Source: Nocardia yamanashiensis NBRC 100130
Lineage (GTDB): Bacteria > Actinomycetota > Actinomycetes > Mycobacteriales > Mycobacteriaceae
Reading direction: 5' to 3'
NCBI RefSeq assembly: GCF_001613325.1
Contig: NZ_BDCD01000026.1
Span: forward strand, 94,375-158,374
DNA length: 64,000 nucleotides
Positions 45,104 through 52,643 of this stretch are shown here, in pieces. The notes below the pieces were generated by a model, which was not told the origin of the DNA, searched no databases, and worked only from the letters and a program-made list of their open reading frames with translations. Positions within the stretch are counted from its first letter, which is position 1, and the number at the start of each line of letters is the position of its first letter. The translations under genes and the position numbers were made by a program.

Positions 45104-47086
45104 CTACCAGATCTTCACCCGCTCGGCCGGATCCAGGTAGAGGGCGTCGCCGGGTTCCACGGCGAAGGCTTCGTGGAAGCCGTCGAGGTTGCGGACCACG
45201 CCGTTGCAACGGAATTCGGGCGGGGAGTGCGGGTCGACGGCCAGGCGGCGGATGGCTTCCTCCTGGCGGGCCTTGGTGCGCCAGACCTGCGCCCAGCCGA
45301 AGAAGACTCGTTGCAGGCCGGTGAGACCGTCGAGTTCGGGGGCTTCCTTGCCGTCGAGGGAGATCTTGTAGGCCTCCAGCGCGATGGAGAGGCCGCCGAG
45401 ATCGCCGATGTTCTCGCCGATGGTGAACTCGCCGTTGACGGTGTGCTCGTCGGCCAGGTCCTTGGGGGAGAACTGGTTGTACTGGTCGATCAAAGCCTTG
45501 GTGCGCTTGCCGAATTCGGTGCGGTCGGACTCGGTCCACCAGTCGATCATGTTGCCGTCGCCGTCGTACTTGGAGCCCTGATCGTCGAAGCCGTGGCCGA
45601 TCTCGTGGCCGATGACCGCGCCGATACCGCCGTAGTTGGCGGCGTCGTCGGCGTTCATATCGAAGAACGGGGGCTGGAGAATGGCGGCGGGGAAGACGAT
45701 TTCGTTGAGGCCGGGGTTGTAGTAGGCGTTGACCGTCTGCGGGGTCATGAACCATTCGTTGCGGTCCACGGGGCCGCCGAGCTTGTTCAGGTCGCGGTCG
45801 TGTTCGGCGGCATAGCCGTTGCGGTAGTTGCCGACCAGATCGGCGGGATCGATGGTGATGTCGGAGTAGTCGCGCCACTCGTCGGGGTAACCGATCTTGG
45901 GGGTGAACTTCTCCAGCTTGGCGAGCGCGGCCTGACGGGTCTCGGGGCTCATCCACTCCAGGTCGGCGATATTGCGGCGGTAGGCCTCCTGCAGGTTCTC
46001 CACCAGTTCGACCATGCGGGCCTTGGCTTCCGGCGGGAAGTGCTCGGCCACATAGAGTTTGCCGACGGCCTCGCCGAGCAGATCCTGAACCACCGAGACG
46101 CCGCGCTTCCAGCGTTCCCGGTTCTCGGGCGCGCCGGTGAGGGTGCGGCCGTAGAAGTCGAAGTTGGCCTCGACCAGATCGTCGGTGAGGTAGGGGGCGC
46201 GGGCCTTCACGATGCGCCAGGCCGCCCAGGCCTTCCAATCCTCGATGGACTCCGAGGCCCAGAGCCGGGCGAAGGTTCGGACGTAATCGGGCTGGCGGAC
46301 CACCAGTTCGGCGAACAGTTCACGACCGGAGCGGTCCAGGCCGGCCGCCAGCGCGGAAGTCCAGGCATCCCAGTCGAATTCCGGGTTCTCCGCGGCCAGG
46401 GCGTCGAAAGTGGTGAGGTTGTAGCTCAATTCGGCGTCGCGGCGGCGCACCACGTCCCAATGCCCGCCGGCCAGCTTGGCCTCCAGGTCGAAGACGCGCT
46501 GCGGGTCGTAGTCCAGGCCCGCCAGCTCGAACATGCGGCCGATGTGCGCCAGGTACTTCGCGCGGATCTCGGCGTACTCGTCCTTGTGGTAGTACGACTC
46601 GTCGGGCAGGCCGAGGCCGGACTGGGTGGCGTGCACCAGGTAGCGCTGCGAGTTCTTGTCGTCGGTGTCGACGTAGAAGGCGAGCGCGCCGCCGACGCCG
46701 GTGCGCTGCAGGCGGCCGATGAGCGCGGCGAAATCGGAGCTGTTGCCGACCGCGGCGACGGCGGCCAGTTCCTCGGCCAGCGGGGTCAGGCCCGCCGCCG
46801 CGACCGCCGCGGTGTCCATGAACGAGTTGTACAGGTCACCGATCTTGCGCTCTTCGCTGCCGGGCGCGGCATCGGAGGCGGCGGCCGCCTGGATGATCGC
46901 CTGCACGTCCCGCTCCGCCTGGTCGTACAGCGTGCGGAAGGCGCCGTCGACCGCGCGGTCGCCCGGTATCTCGTAGGTGTCCAGCCATTTGCCGTTGACG
47001 TGCGCGAACAGGTCGTCCTGCACTCGCACACCGTCATTACGGAAAGACAGGTCGATACCGGAGGGAGCGTTCAGCTGCGAAGTCAC
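45104..47086 (-). CDS. M13-family zinc metallopeptidase (PepO/Zmp1-like)
   Basis: The 660-residue protein is a neprilysin-type peptidase. The zinc motif HEIGH is at 494-498, the third ligand is Glu558 with Asp562 (ENIGDLGG), the substrate-binding NAYYNP lies upstream, and the chain ends in KIW, like the conserved C-terminal Trp of the family. It has no signal peptide, as in mycobacterial Zmp1. It should cut short peptides. The GTG at 47086 gives the usual family length; a longer frame to 47197 has a low-complexity N-terminus. Confidence 0.94.
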   Translation of the reverse strand: MTSQLNAPSGIDLSFRNDGVRVQDDLFAHVNGKWLDTYEIPGDRAVDGAFRTLYDQAERDVQAIIQAAAASDAAPGSEERKIGDLYNSFMDTAAVAAAGLTPLAEELAAVAAVGNSSDFAALIGRLQRTGVGGALAFYVDTDDKNSQRYLVHATQSGLGLPDESYYHKDEYAEIRAKYLAHIGRMFELAGLDYDPQRVFDLEAKLAGGHWDVVRRRDAELSYNLTTFDALAAENPEFDWDAWTSALAAGLDRSGRELFAELVVRQPDYVRTFARLWASESIEDWKAWAAWRIVKARAPYLTDDLVEANFDFYGRTLTGAPENRERWKRGVSVVQDLLGEAVGKLYVAEHFPPEAKARMVELVENLQEAYRRNIADLEWMSPETRQAALAKLEKFTPKIGYPDEWRDYSDITIDPADLVGNYRNGYAAEHDRDLNKLGGPVDRNEWFMTPQTVNAYYNPGLNEIVFPAAILQPPFFDMNADDAANYGGIGAVIGHEIGHGFDDQGSKYDGDGNMIDWWTESDRTEFGKRTKALIDQYNQFSPKDLADEHTVNGEFTIGENIGDLGGLSIALEAYKISLDGKEAPELDGLTGLQRVFFGWAQVWRTKARQEEAIRRLAVDPHSPPEFRCNGVVRNLDGFHEAFAVEPGDALYLDPAERVKIW

Positions 47087-47133
47087 GATCCCCAGTATGC
47101 CCACTTCCGCCCGCGCGGGGCGGGCGCTCGCCT

Positions 47134-47538
47134 TCAGGCGAACACGGGAATGCGGTCGAACTCGCCATCGCGGGCGCCGGCCAGAAAAGCGTCCCATTCT
47201 CCAGGGGTGTATACGAGAGTGGTCTCACCGTGGCGCAGCACGGTATGCCCGTCGGGGCGGGTGCGGGCGGTCAGGGCGACCGGGTCCGTGCCGCAGCCGA
47301 GTACTACGCCGAGGAAGGACATCCATTCGGGTGCCGTGACGGTGATAACGGGCTCCGGTTCGTGACGCCGTTCCGGATCGCGCCGGAACTTGCTGTCGCG
47401 AATGAGCACCACGGCACCGTCGAAACGGACCTCGACGCACTGATTTCCATTATTGGTGCGGGTCGATGTGAACCAGCCGGTGGAATCCGGCTGGTAGTTC
47501 GCGGTGGTAAGCATGGGCGGTATTTTACCGTCGGACAT
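47134..47538 (-). CDS. DUF397 domain protein
   Basis: This 134-residue protein has the DUF397 signature: GWFTSTRTNNGNQCVEVRF, then a VVLIRDSKF block, and APEWMSFL. The second half (HTVLRHGETTLVYTPGEWDAFL) looks like a degenerate second copy, so the protein may be a tandem DUF397. The ATG has AGGAG 4 nt upstream. DUF397 genes lie next to Scr1-type XRE regulators in actinomycetes, as here. The partner function is unproven; antitoxin-like or anti-regulator roles have been proposed. Confidence 0.88.
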   Translation of the reverse strand: MSDGKIPPMLTTANYQPDSTGWFTSTRTNNGNQCVEVRFDGAVVLIRDSKFRRDPERRHEPEPVITVTAPEWMSFLGVVLGCGTDPVALTARTRPDGHTVLRHGETTLVYTPGEWDAFLAGARDGEFDRIPVFA

Positions 47539-47545
47539 GTGTCTC

Positions 47546-48463
47546 CTACCCTTGCGAATAACGTTTGATCATCGCCAAAGACTCTGTCCGGCCGAGTGAT
47601 TGGTCGAGCGCGCGCACGAATGCGAAACTCAAGTCGCGGACCTGGTCCGGATCGTCCACCGCGCCGCCGAAAACAGCGCTCTCCACCCAGCCGAAAGTCG
47701 GGAGATTTTCCGACGCGAAATCGAGCAGGTGGAAACTCGAGCCGCCCAGAATCGCGCCGTGCGAGGCGCTGAACGGAATCACCCGCACCGTCACCGAATC
47801 CAGTTCGTCCATCAAATCGGCCAGATGCTCGAGTTGCCGGCGGAGCGCTTTGGGGCCGCCGATCTGTTGCAGGAGGGTGGCCTCGCCGACCACGGCGGTC
47901 AGTTCCAGCCGTTCCCCGTCCGCGCGCAGGCGTTCCTGCCGGCGCATGCGGACGGCCACCAATTGCTCGACCTGGACGGGCCGGATCATGACGTCGGCGC
48001 TGATGAGTGCCCTGGCGTACTCCTCGGTCTGGAGCAGGCCGGGCACCACCAGACTGTCGTAGCTGCGAATGGCCTCCGCGCCGAATTCCATGCCGTAGTA
48101 GCGCTGCAATTCCGCGCCGATCAAGGCCGAGGACTTGGTCCACCAGCCGCGTTCCTTGCTCGCGGTGAGCAATTCGAGCAGTTCCTCGCGCTCCTCGCCC
48201 TCCACCTCCAGCAGCTCCAGCACCGGGCCGATGGTGGTGGCGGTGAGGACGCGCCGTCCCTTCTCCACATGCGACCAGTTGGCCGGGGTGAAACCGACCC
48301 GCTTGGCGAAAGTGGCCGAATCGAAACCGCGTTGCTCACGCAGCTCCCGAAGCCTCAGGACCAGCTCCCAACGCGCGACGGTCGGAGAGACCGGCGCGGG
48401 CTTGTGCTTCTGGGGGTTCGGGGGCGAAGCCCCAGCGAGTCCCCGAGAGTTGGGTTCGCCCAT
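47546..48463 (-). CDS. XRE-family regulator (Scr1/DUF5753 type)
   Basis: The 305-residue protein has an N-terminal XRE helix-turn-helix (LRELREQRGFDSATFAKRVGFTPANWSHVEKGRR) and a C-terminal DUF5753 region (VVPGLLQTEEYARALI, VRMRRQERL). It is followed 7 bp later by the DUF397 gene, the typical WhiJ-like pair. Residues 4-19 (PNSRGLAGASPPNPQK) are encoded by a dispersed GC-rich palindromic repeat, so the N-terminus appears to include inserted repeat sequence. The ATG at 48463 is used; an ATG further upstream (48511) is possible. Confidence 0.9.
   Translation of the reverse strand: MGEPNSRGLAGASPPNPQKHKPAPVSPTVARWELVLRLRELREQRGFDSATFAKRVGFTPANWSHVEKGRRVLTATTIGPVLELLEVEGEEREELLELLTASKERGWWTKSSALIGAELQRYYGMEFGAEAIRSYDSLVVPGLLQTEEYARALISADVMIRPVQVEQLVAVRMRRQERLRADGERLELTAVVGEATLLQQIGGPKALRRQLEHLADLMDELDSVTVRVIPFSASHGAILGGSSFHLLDFASENLPTFGWVESAVFGGAVDDPDQVRDLSFAFVRALDQSLGRTESLAMIKRYSQG
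48412..48433. repeat. Dispersed GC-rich palindromic repeat, copy 2 (inside a coding region)
   Basis: The sequence begins GGGGGTTCGGGGGCGAAG and ends GCCCC. It encodes part of the N-terminal arm of the XRE regulator. The core is identical to the reverse complement of the copy at 58861-58888. Confidence 0.65.
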
Positions 48464-48496
48464 GCCGACGGACTCTACTCCGGAAATCCCCCGGCG

Positions 48497-48512
48497 TGTG
48501 ACTATTGTCATA
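48497..48512. promoter_or_regulatory. Dyad in the XRE/partner divergent region
   Basis: TGTGA-ctattg-TCATA holds the dyad TGAC-tatt-GTCA (48499-48510). It lies between the XRE start (48463) and the divergent gene at 48553, so it may be the XRE operator. It also matches the CRP consensus at 9 of 10 positions. Confidence 0.4.
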
Positions 48513-48552
48513 CCGATTGCGGGGCCTTAGGGTCATTAGCAGGAGGTTCGCC

Positions 48553-49026
48553 ATGAGCGCGCTGGACCCGTCCTCGTACACCGCCACCCAGGAGGCGTTG
48601 GCGCGGTGCCGTAGCTACCGCAAGGAAAACGGTCTGTACGGAGTGGTGGATTCGGTATTGGGCCGAATCATGTTGGAAGTCGGGTCCGTCGGGGCCGTCA
48701 CCATGCCCGCTGAACTGGGTAAGCGCGTGCGCGATCGGTTGCTGGCGCAGCGCCGGTGCGGGCCCGTCATCGCCCACCCGCGCTCGGGGCGATGGACGTT
48801 CCTGACCGGGCCCAGCGACGATTCGTATCTGGACATGACGCTGTTCTCGGATCTGTTCCGGGACTGCGCCGCCGTGGCGCTGCCCGGTAGCCAGATTGTT
48901 CTACCGTCGCCTACGGATGAACACGCCGCCTATCGAACGTGGATCTGCCCGCCGGACGGCGACTTTCGGCCGGAACTCGCGGAAGTCCTCGCGGCTACCC
49001 GCGAATGCCGCCCGGCGGCAAGCTGA
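48553..49026 (+). CDS. Uncharacterised protein divergent from the XRE/DUF397 pair
   Basis: The 157-residue protein has no signal or membrane segment. A central block (GAVTMPAELGKRVRDRLLAQ, then GPVIAHPRSGRWTFLTGP) recurs, as I recall, in short actinobacterial proteins encoded beside XRE/DUF397 genes and weakly resembles primase/polymerase-like domains; that is only an impression. AGGAGG lies 6 nt before the ATG. The arrangement suggests a three-gene regulatory module. Confidence 0.72.
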   Translation: MSALDPSSYTATQEALARCRSYRKENGLYGVVDSVLGRIMLEVGSVGAVTMPAELGKRVRDRLLAQRRCGPVIAHPRSGRWTFLTGPSDDSYLDMTLFSDLFRDCAAVALPGSQIVLPSPTDEHAAYRTWICPPDGDFRPELAEVLAATRECRPAAS

Positions 49027-49052
49027 CCCAGTTCTCAACCGGGAAGAGGGAA

Positions 49053-49099
49053 TTGGGGGCTGGGCCCCCAAACCCCCTTAAGTGGGTTCGGGGGTGAAG
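49053..49099. repeat. Dispersed GC-rich palindromic repeat, copy 3
   Basis: TTGGGGGC-tgg-GCCCCCAA (49053-49071) is a perfect hairpin. It is followed by ACCCCC and by GGGTTCGGGGG (49084-49094), which runs into the end of the DUF4190 gene. It probably also terminates the plus-strand gene. Confidence 0.55.
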
Positions 49100-49569
49100 G
49101 TGATGCTGAACCGGTCCTCGACCCGCTGCTGGAAGTCCCGCTCGCACTGGTCGATCTTCGACTGATTCCCCTTGGCGTCATTGATGCAGCTGATGTAGTC
49201 GGTGGTCCCCGTCTCGGAGAACACGAACCACACCAGAATGCCCGCGATGATGCCGCCGATCAGGCTGATGGCCCCGAGGATCAGACCGCTCAGCGCCATC
49301 CCCTTGCCGTCCCCGGTCCCGGCGCGCACCTTCGACAGCGCGATCAGACCGAAGATCATGGCCAGCAGGCCGAAGATGATGCCGAGGATCGTGAAGATCA
49401 CGGTCCAGAAGGTCAGGATGCCGAGAATGCCCAGGACCAGCGCGGCGATCGCGAGACCCTTGCTCTTCGGCTCACCCTGCCAATAGCCGCCGCCACCCGG
49501 TGGCGGATAACCGCCCGGGGGCGGTGGTGGATTCTGGCCGTACTGTCCGGGAGGTGGGTACTGTGCCAT
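49078..49569 (-). CDS. DUF4190 membrane protein
   Basis: The 163-residue protein has a Pro/Gly/Tyr-rich N-terminus (YPPPGQYGQNPPPPPGG), two to three membrane segments with the DUF4190 pattern (LAIAALVLGILGILTF...GLIALSKVRAGTG.GKGMALSGLILG) and a short charged tail. Such proteins occur widely in actinomycetes near the membrane; their function is unknown. The ATG is 9 bp from the end of the pirin gene, on the same strand, so both may be co-transcribed. Confidence 0.85.
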   Translation of the reverse strand: MAQYPPPGQYGQNPPPPPGGYPPPGGGGYWQGEPKSKGLAIAALVLGILGILTFWTVIFTILGIIFGLLAMIFGLIALSKVRAGTGDGKGMALSGLILGAISLIGGIIAGILVWFVFSETGTTDYISCINDAKGNQSKIDQCERDFQQRVEDRFSITFTPEPT

Positions 49570-49578
49570 GCCCAGATG

Positions 49579-50358
49579 CTATTGCCCGCCGAGGCGAGCA
49601 TGCATCTCCCACACCAGGATTTCGGACGGGATGTTCGCGGTCACCCGCTGCCCGCCGCTGCGCGCCATGCGCACCGCGTCACCCTCGTACAGGGTGCCCA
49701 CGCCCTCCATGTCGATCTCACCGCGCGCCACGAAAAGATGCAGGTAGGGCGCTTCGGGTAGGCGTACCTCCACGGGCTCGGCCGGGCCCGCCATGCGCGC
49801 CACGTGCAGCGCCGAATGACTGCTGTTGATGGCGATGGCGGTCCGGTCGCGATAGCGCGGCAGCCCCGAGGCCACCGTCACCAGCCCGCCGCCGGCCAGC
49901 TCGTCGTCGATTTCCAGCTGCTGATAGCCGGGCGTCAGGCCGGGCTCGTCCGGCACCACCCACATCTGCACGAAATGCACCGGCTCCTCGTGCTCGGGAG
50001 CCGTGCTGATGCGCCAGGAATCGTTCTTCTCCGAATGCAGGATGCCCGCGCCCGCGCTCATCCGCTGGGCCAGGCCCGGATAGATGACGCCGCTGTGGCC
50101 GAGCGAATCCTGATGCACCAGGCTGCCGCTGAGCACCCAGGTGACTATCTCCATATCCCGATGCGGATGGGTTTCGAAACCCTCGCCGGGCAGGACTATG
50201 TCCTCGTTGTTGACCAGCAGCAGGCCGTGATGGGTGTTGTCGGGATCGTAGTGTTCCCCGAAGGAGAACGAATGCTTCGAATCCAGCCATGCCACACGCG
50301 TTTTCATACGATCGCCTGCGCGATGGACATCGATGTGTGGTGTCGTGAGGGTGGACAC
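49579..50358 (-). CDS. Pirin family protein
   Basis: This 259-residue protein has the bicupin layout of pirins. The N-terminal metal ligands are visible (FETHPHRDMEIVTWVL, LVHQDSLGH, GILHSEKN), and the C-terminal cupin is divergent. Bacterial pirins are iron-binding and sometimes quercetinases or redox sensors; no substrate can be assigned. AGGAG 7 nt upstream supports the GTG at 50358 over an upstream frame. Confidence 0.9.
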   Translation of the reverse strand: MSTLTTPHIDVHRAGDRMKTRVAWLDSKHSFSFGEHYDPDNTHHGLLLVNNEDIVLPGEGFETHPHRDMEIVTWVLSGSLVHQDSLGHSGVIYPGLAQRMSAGAGILHSEKNDSWRISTAPEHEEPVHFVQMWVVPDEPGLTPGYQQLEIDDELAGGGLVTVASGLPRYRDRTAIAINSSHSALHVARMAGPAEPVEVRLPEAPYLHLFVARGEIDMEGVGTLYEGDAVRMARSGGQRVTANIPSEILVWEMHARLGGQ

Positions 50359-50616
50359 CGCCGTACTCCTCTCACCGGCGAGCACCGATCAGAATCCAGG
50401 GTAGGGGCACAATCCGCGCCTTCAGCTGAATTCCCGGTAAATTCTATCGTGAGAGCAGCACCGCCCTGCACGCCGCCGACCAGGCACTTCGATATCGGCA
50501 TGGCGAACAGGCAAATACCCGGCGACCATCCGCTATCGCGAGTGCCCCGCCAGCGGTATTCGGTCGGCGACCGTATCATGATGTGCCGCAAGTGAAACCG
50601 GAGGGAGAGCAGGGGG

Positions 50617-51087
50617 ATGCGACCCGAAGTACTCGCGGGCATCGAACGCGAACTCCGGCAGCAGGCCGAAGACGAGGGCATCGTCCACTTCGTGGTCGGG
50701 GTGGCAGTATTCCGCAATGGGAAACTGCTGGTCGTACGGCGTGTCGCCGACGATTGGCACGGGGGGATGTACGAACTGCCCGGCGGCGGTGTGGAATCCG
50801 GGGAAAGTTTCGCCGAATGCGTGGAACGCGAACTCTTCGAGGAAACCGGACTGCGGATCACCCGCATCACCGATGTGCTGGGCGGGTTCGACTACGCCAC
50901 CCGGACCAAATCCCGGGTGCGGAAATACAGCTTCGTGGTGGAGGCGCTGGACGGGGAGATCGTGCTCGATCCGGGTGAACACGACGAATTCCAATGGGTC
51001 GATGCCGACAGTCTCGACAATCTGCCCATGGCCGAGGATATGCGCGCGGCCGTATTCGCCCTCGTCACCACGCATCCCGCGCGGTGA
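50617..51087 (+). CDS. Nudix hydrolase
   Basis: The 156-residue protein has a complete Nudix box (GGGVESGESFAECVERELFEETG at about 50-72), so it should cleave nucleoside-diphosphate-linked compounds with Mg. The N-terminal helix is longer than in MutT. A GGGGG run directly precedes the ATG. The stop overlaps the GTG of the MFS gene (GTGA), so the two are coupled. Confidence 0.9.
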   Translation: MRPEVLAGIERELRQQAEDEGIVHFVVGVAVFRNGKLLVVRRVADDWHGGMYELPGGGVESGESFAECVERELFEETGLRITRITDVLGGFDYATRTKSRVRKYSFVVEALDGEIVLDPGEHDEFQWVDADSLDNLPMAEDMRAAVFALVTTHPAR

Positions 51088-52535
51088 GCACACCCGCCAC
51101 CGACCACACCCCGGAATCCGGACCAGGTTCGCCGCCCCGCCGCACGCCCCGCGCCGTGCTCGCGACGGTGCGCACCGTCGTGCGGGAGAGCCCGGGCACG
51201 CTGCGGCTGAGCGTCATCCGGCTGGCCGGGCAGTTCGGCGACGGCATGTTCCAGGCCGCGCTGTCGGGCGCGATCCTGTTCAACCCGGAACGCGAAACCG
51301 ATCCGCTCGCCATCGCGGGCGGCTTCGCGGCGCTGCTGCTGCCGTACTCGATCATCGGGCCGTACGCGGGCGCCATGCTCGACCGCTGGGACCGGCGGAC
51401 GGTGCTGCTGGTCGCGAATATCGTGCGGGCCGTGCTCATCGCGGTCACCGCCGTGGGGCTGCTCGCCGGGATGGGCAATCGGCTGCTGCTGGTGTTCGCG
51501 CTGGCCGTGGTCGGGGTGAGCCGCTTCGTGGGTGCGGGCGTGTCGGCGGCACTGCCCAAGGTGCTGGCCCAGCGCTGGTTGGTGCCGATGAACTCGATCC
51601 TGGCCACCGTCGCGTCCGGGTGCGCGGTGCTGGGCGCGGGCGTGGGGTTCGGCATCATCGGCGTGGCGGGCGCGGGTGATCTCGGCTCCGCGCTCGCGGT
51701 CGCGGTGAGTGCCGCCGGATCAGCGATCGGCGCGGTCGTGACGAGTGGATTCCGGCCGCGCGCACTCGGCCCCGAACGCGAGCCCACCGTAGTGGCCGCC
51801 GCGCCATCCCACTCGGGCACGAGCGCGAACAGCGGTACCGCGCCCGGCGCGAGTGCCGATGCCGGGACCGTCGAACCCAGCACGCTCCGGGCGCTGGCGG
51901 CGGGATTGAAATCGGGGGCGACGGCGGCTTGGCGGTCGCGCGAGGTCACCACGGCCATGATCGGAATCGGCGCGCACCGCATGGTGTTCGGAGCCGACAC
52001 GCTGTTGATGGTGCTGGTATTGCGGCGTGGCGACGGAGCCGCGGTGGGGAAGCATCTGGCCAAGTTCAGCGCGGCGATCACCTCGACCGGCGCCGGGATG
52101 CTGGTGGCGGCCGCCGTGGCGCCCTTCCTGATTCCGCGGCTGGGCCGGTCCCGGACGGTGGTGGCCGGGCTGGTGACGGCGATCGTGGTGCAGTTGGCGC
52201 TGGTCACGCCGATCACCATCGCCACGGGGGCGGGGGAGCGGCGGGCGGAACTGTGCTTGCTGGCGGCGGCCTTCCTGCTCGGCTTGTGCGGGCAGACCAT
52301 CAAGCTGACCGGGGACGCGGCCATGCAGATCGATATCGACGACGCGCATCGCGGGCAGGTGTTCGCGCTGCAGGACACCGTTTTCAACATCACCTACGTG
52401 CTGGCGCTGGCCGGGACGGCGCTGTGGATTCCGAAGGACGGGCGCTCACCCGTGCTGGTGCTGGTGGCGGCGGGCGTCTACGGCTGCGGGATCGCCGCCA
52501 TCGCGGCCAATTCGCGGCGGCATGCCGGCCGGTAG
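51084..52535 (+). CDS. MFS transporter
   Basis: This 483-residue membrane protein has about twelve hydrophobic segments. The loop after helix 2 reads GPYAGAMLDRWDRRTVL, a variant of the MFS motif A (GxxaDRxgRR). A long hydrophilic central loop (Ser/Thr/Gly/Ala-rich, about residues 235-275) separates the halves. The family resembles multidrug or macrolide exporters (MefA-like), but no substrate can be named. It is coupled to the Nudix gene upstream. Confidence 0.88.
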   Translation: MSTPATDHTPESGPGSPPRRTPRAVLATVRTVVRESPGTLRLSVIRLAGQFGDGMFQAALSGAILFNPERETDPLAIAGGFAALLLPYSIIGPYAGAMLDRWDRRTVLLVANIVRAVLIAVTAVGLLAGMGNRLLLVFALAVVGVSRFVGAGVSAALPKVLAQRWLVPMNSILATVASGCAVLGAGVGFGIIGVAGAGDLGSALAVAVSAAGSAIGAVVTSGFRPRALGPEREPTVVAAAPSHSGTSANSGTAPGASADAGTVEPSTLRALAAGLKSGATAAWRSREVTTAMIGIGAHRMVFGADTLLMVLVLRRGDGAAVGKHLAKFSAAITSTGAGMLVAAAVAPFLIPRLGRSRTVVAGLVTAIVVQLALVTPITIATGAGERRAELCLLAAAFLLGLCGQTIKLTGDAAMQIDIDDAHRGQVFALQDTVFNITYVLALAGTALWIPKDGRSPVLVLVAAGVYGCGIAAIAANSRRHAGR

Positions 52536-52643
52536 CCGGTCTCGGGTCGATCACATCCGGCCGACAGCGAGGTGAACGGCCGGGCGTGTCGCGAGGGAAC
52601 GGATACGGTGGGGGTCTCAGCCCGATGAGGAGGCTCACGACGC

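Noticed and set aside
45173..47365. 730-codon plus-strand frame opposite the M13 peptidase gene
   Set aside because: It is an antisense shadow. The minus-strand gene has complete zinc motifs, while this frame has low-complexity Val/Gly/Ala content and no domain.
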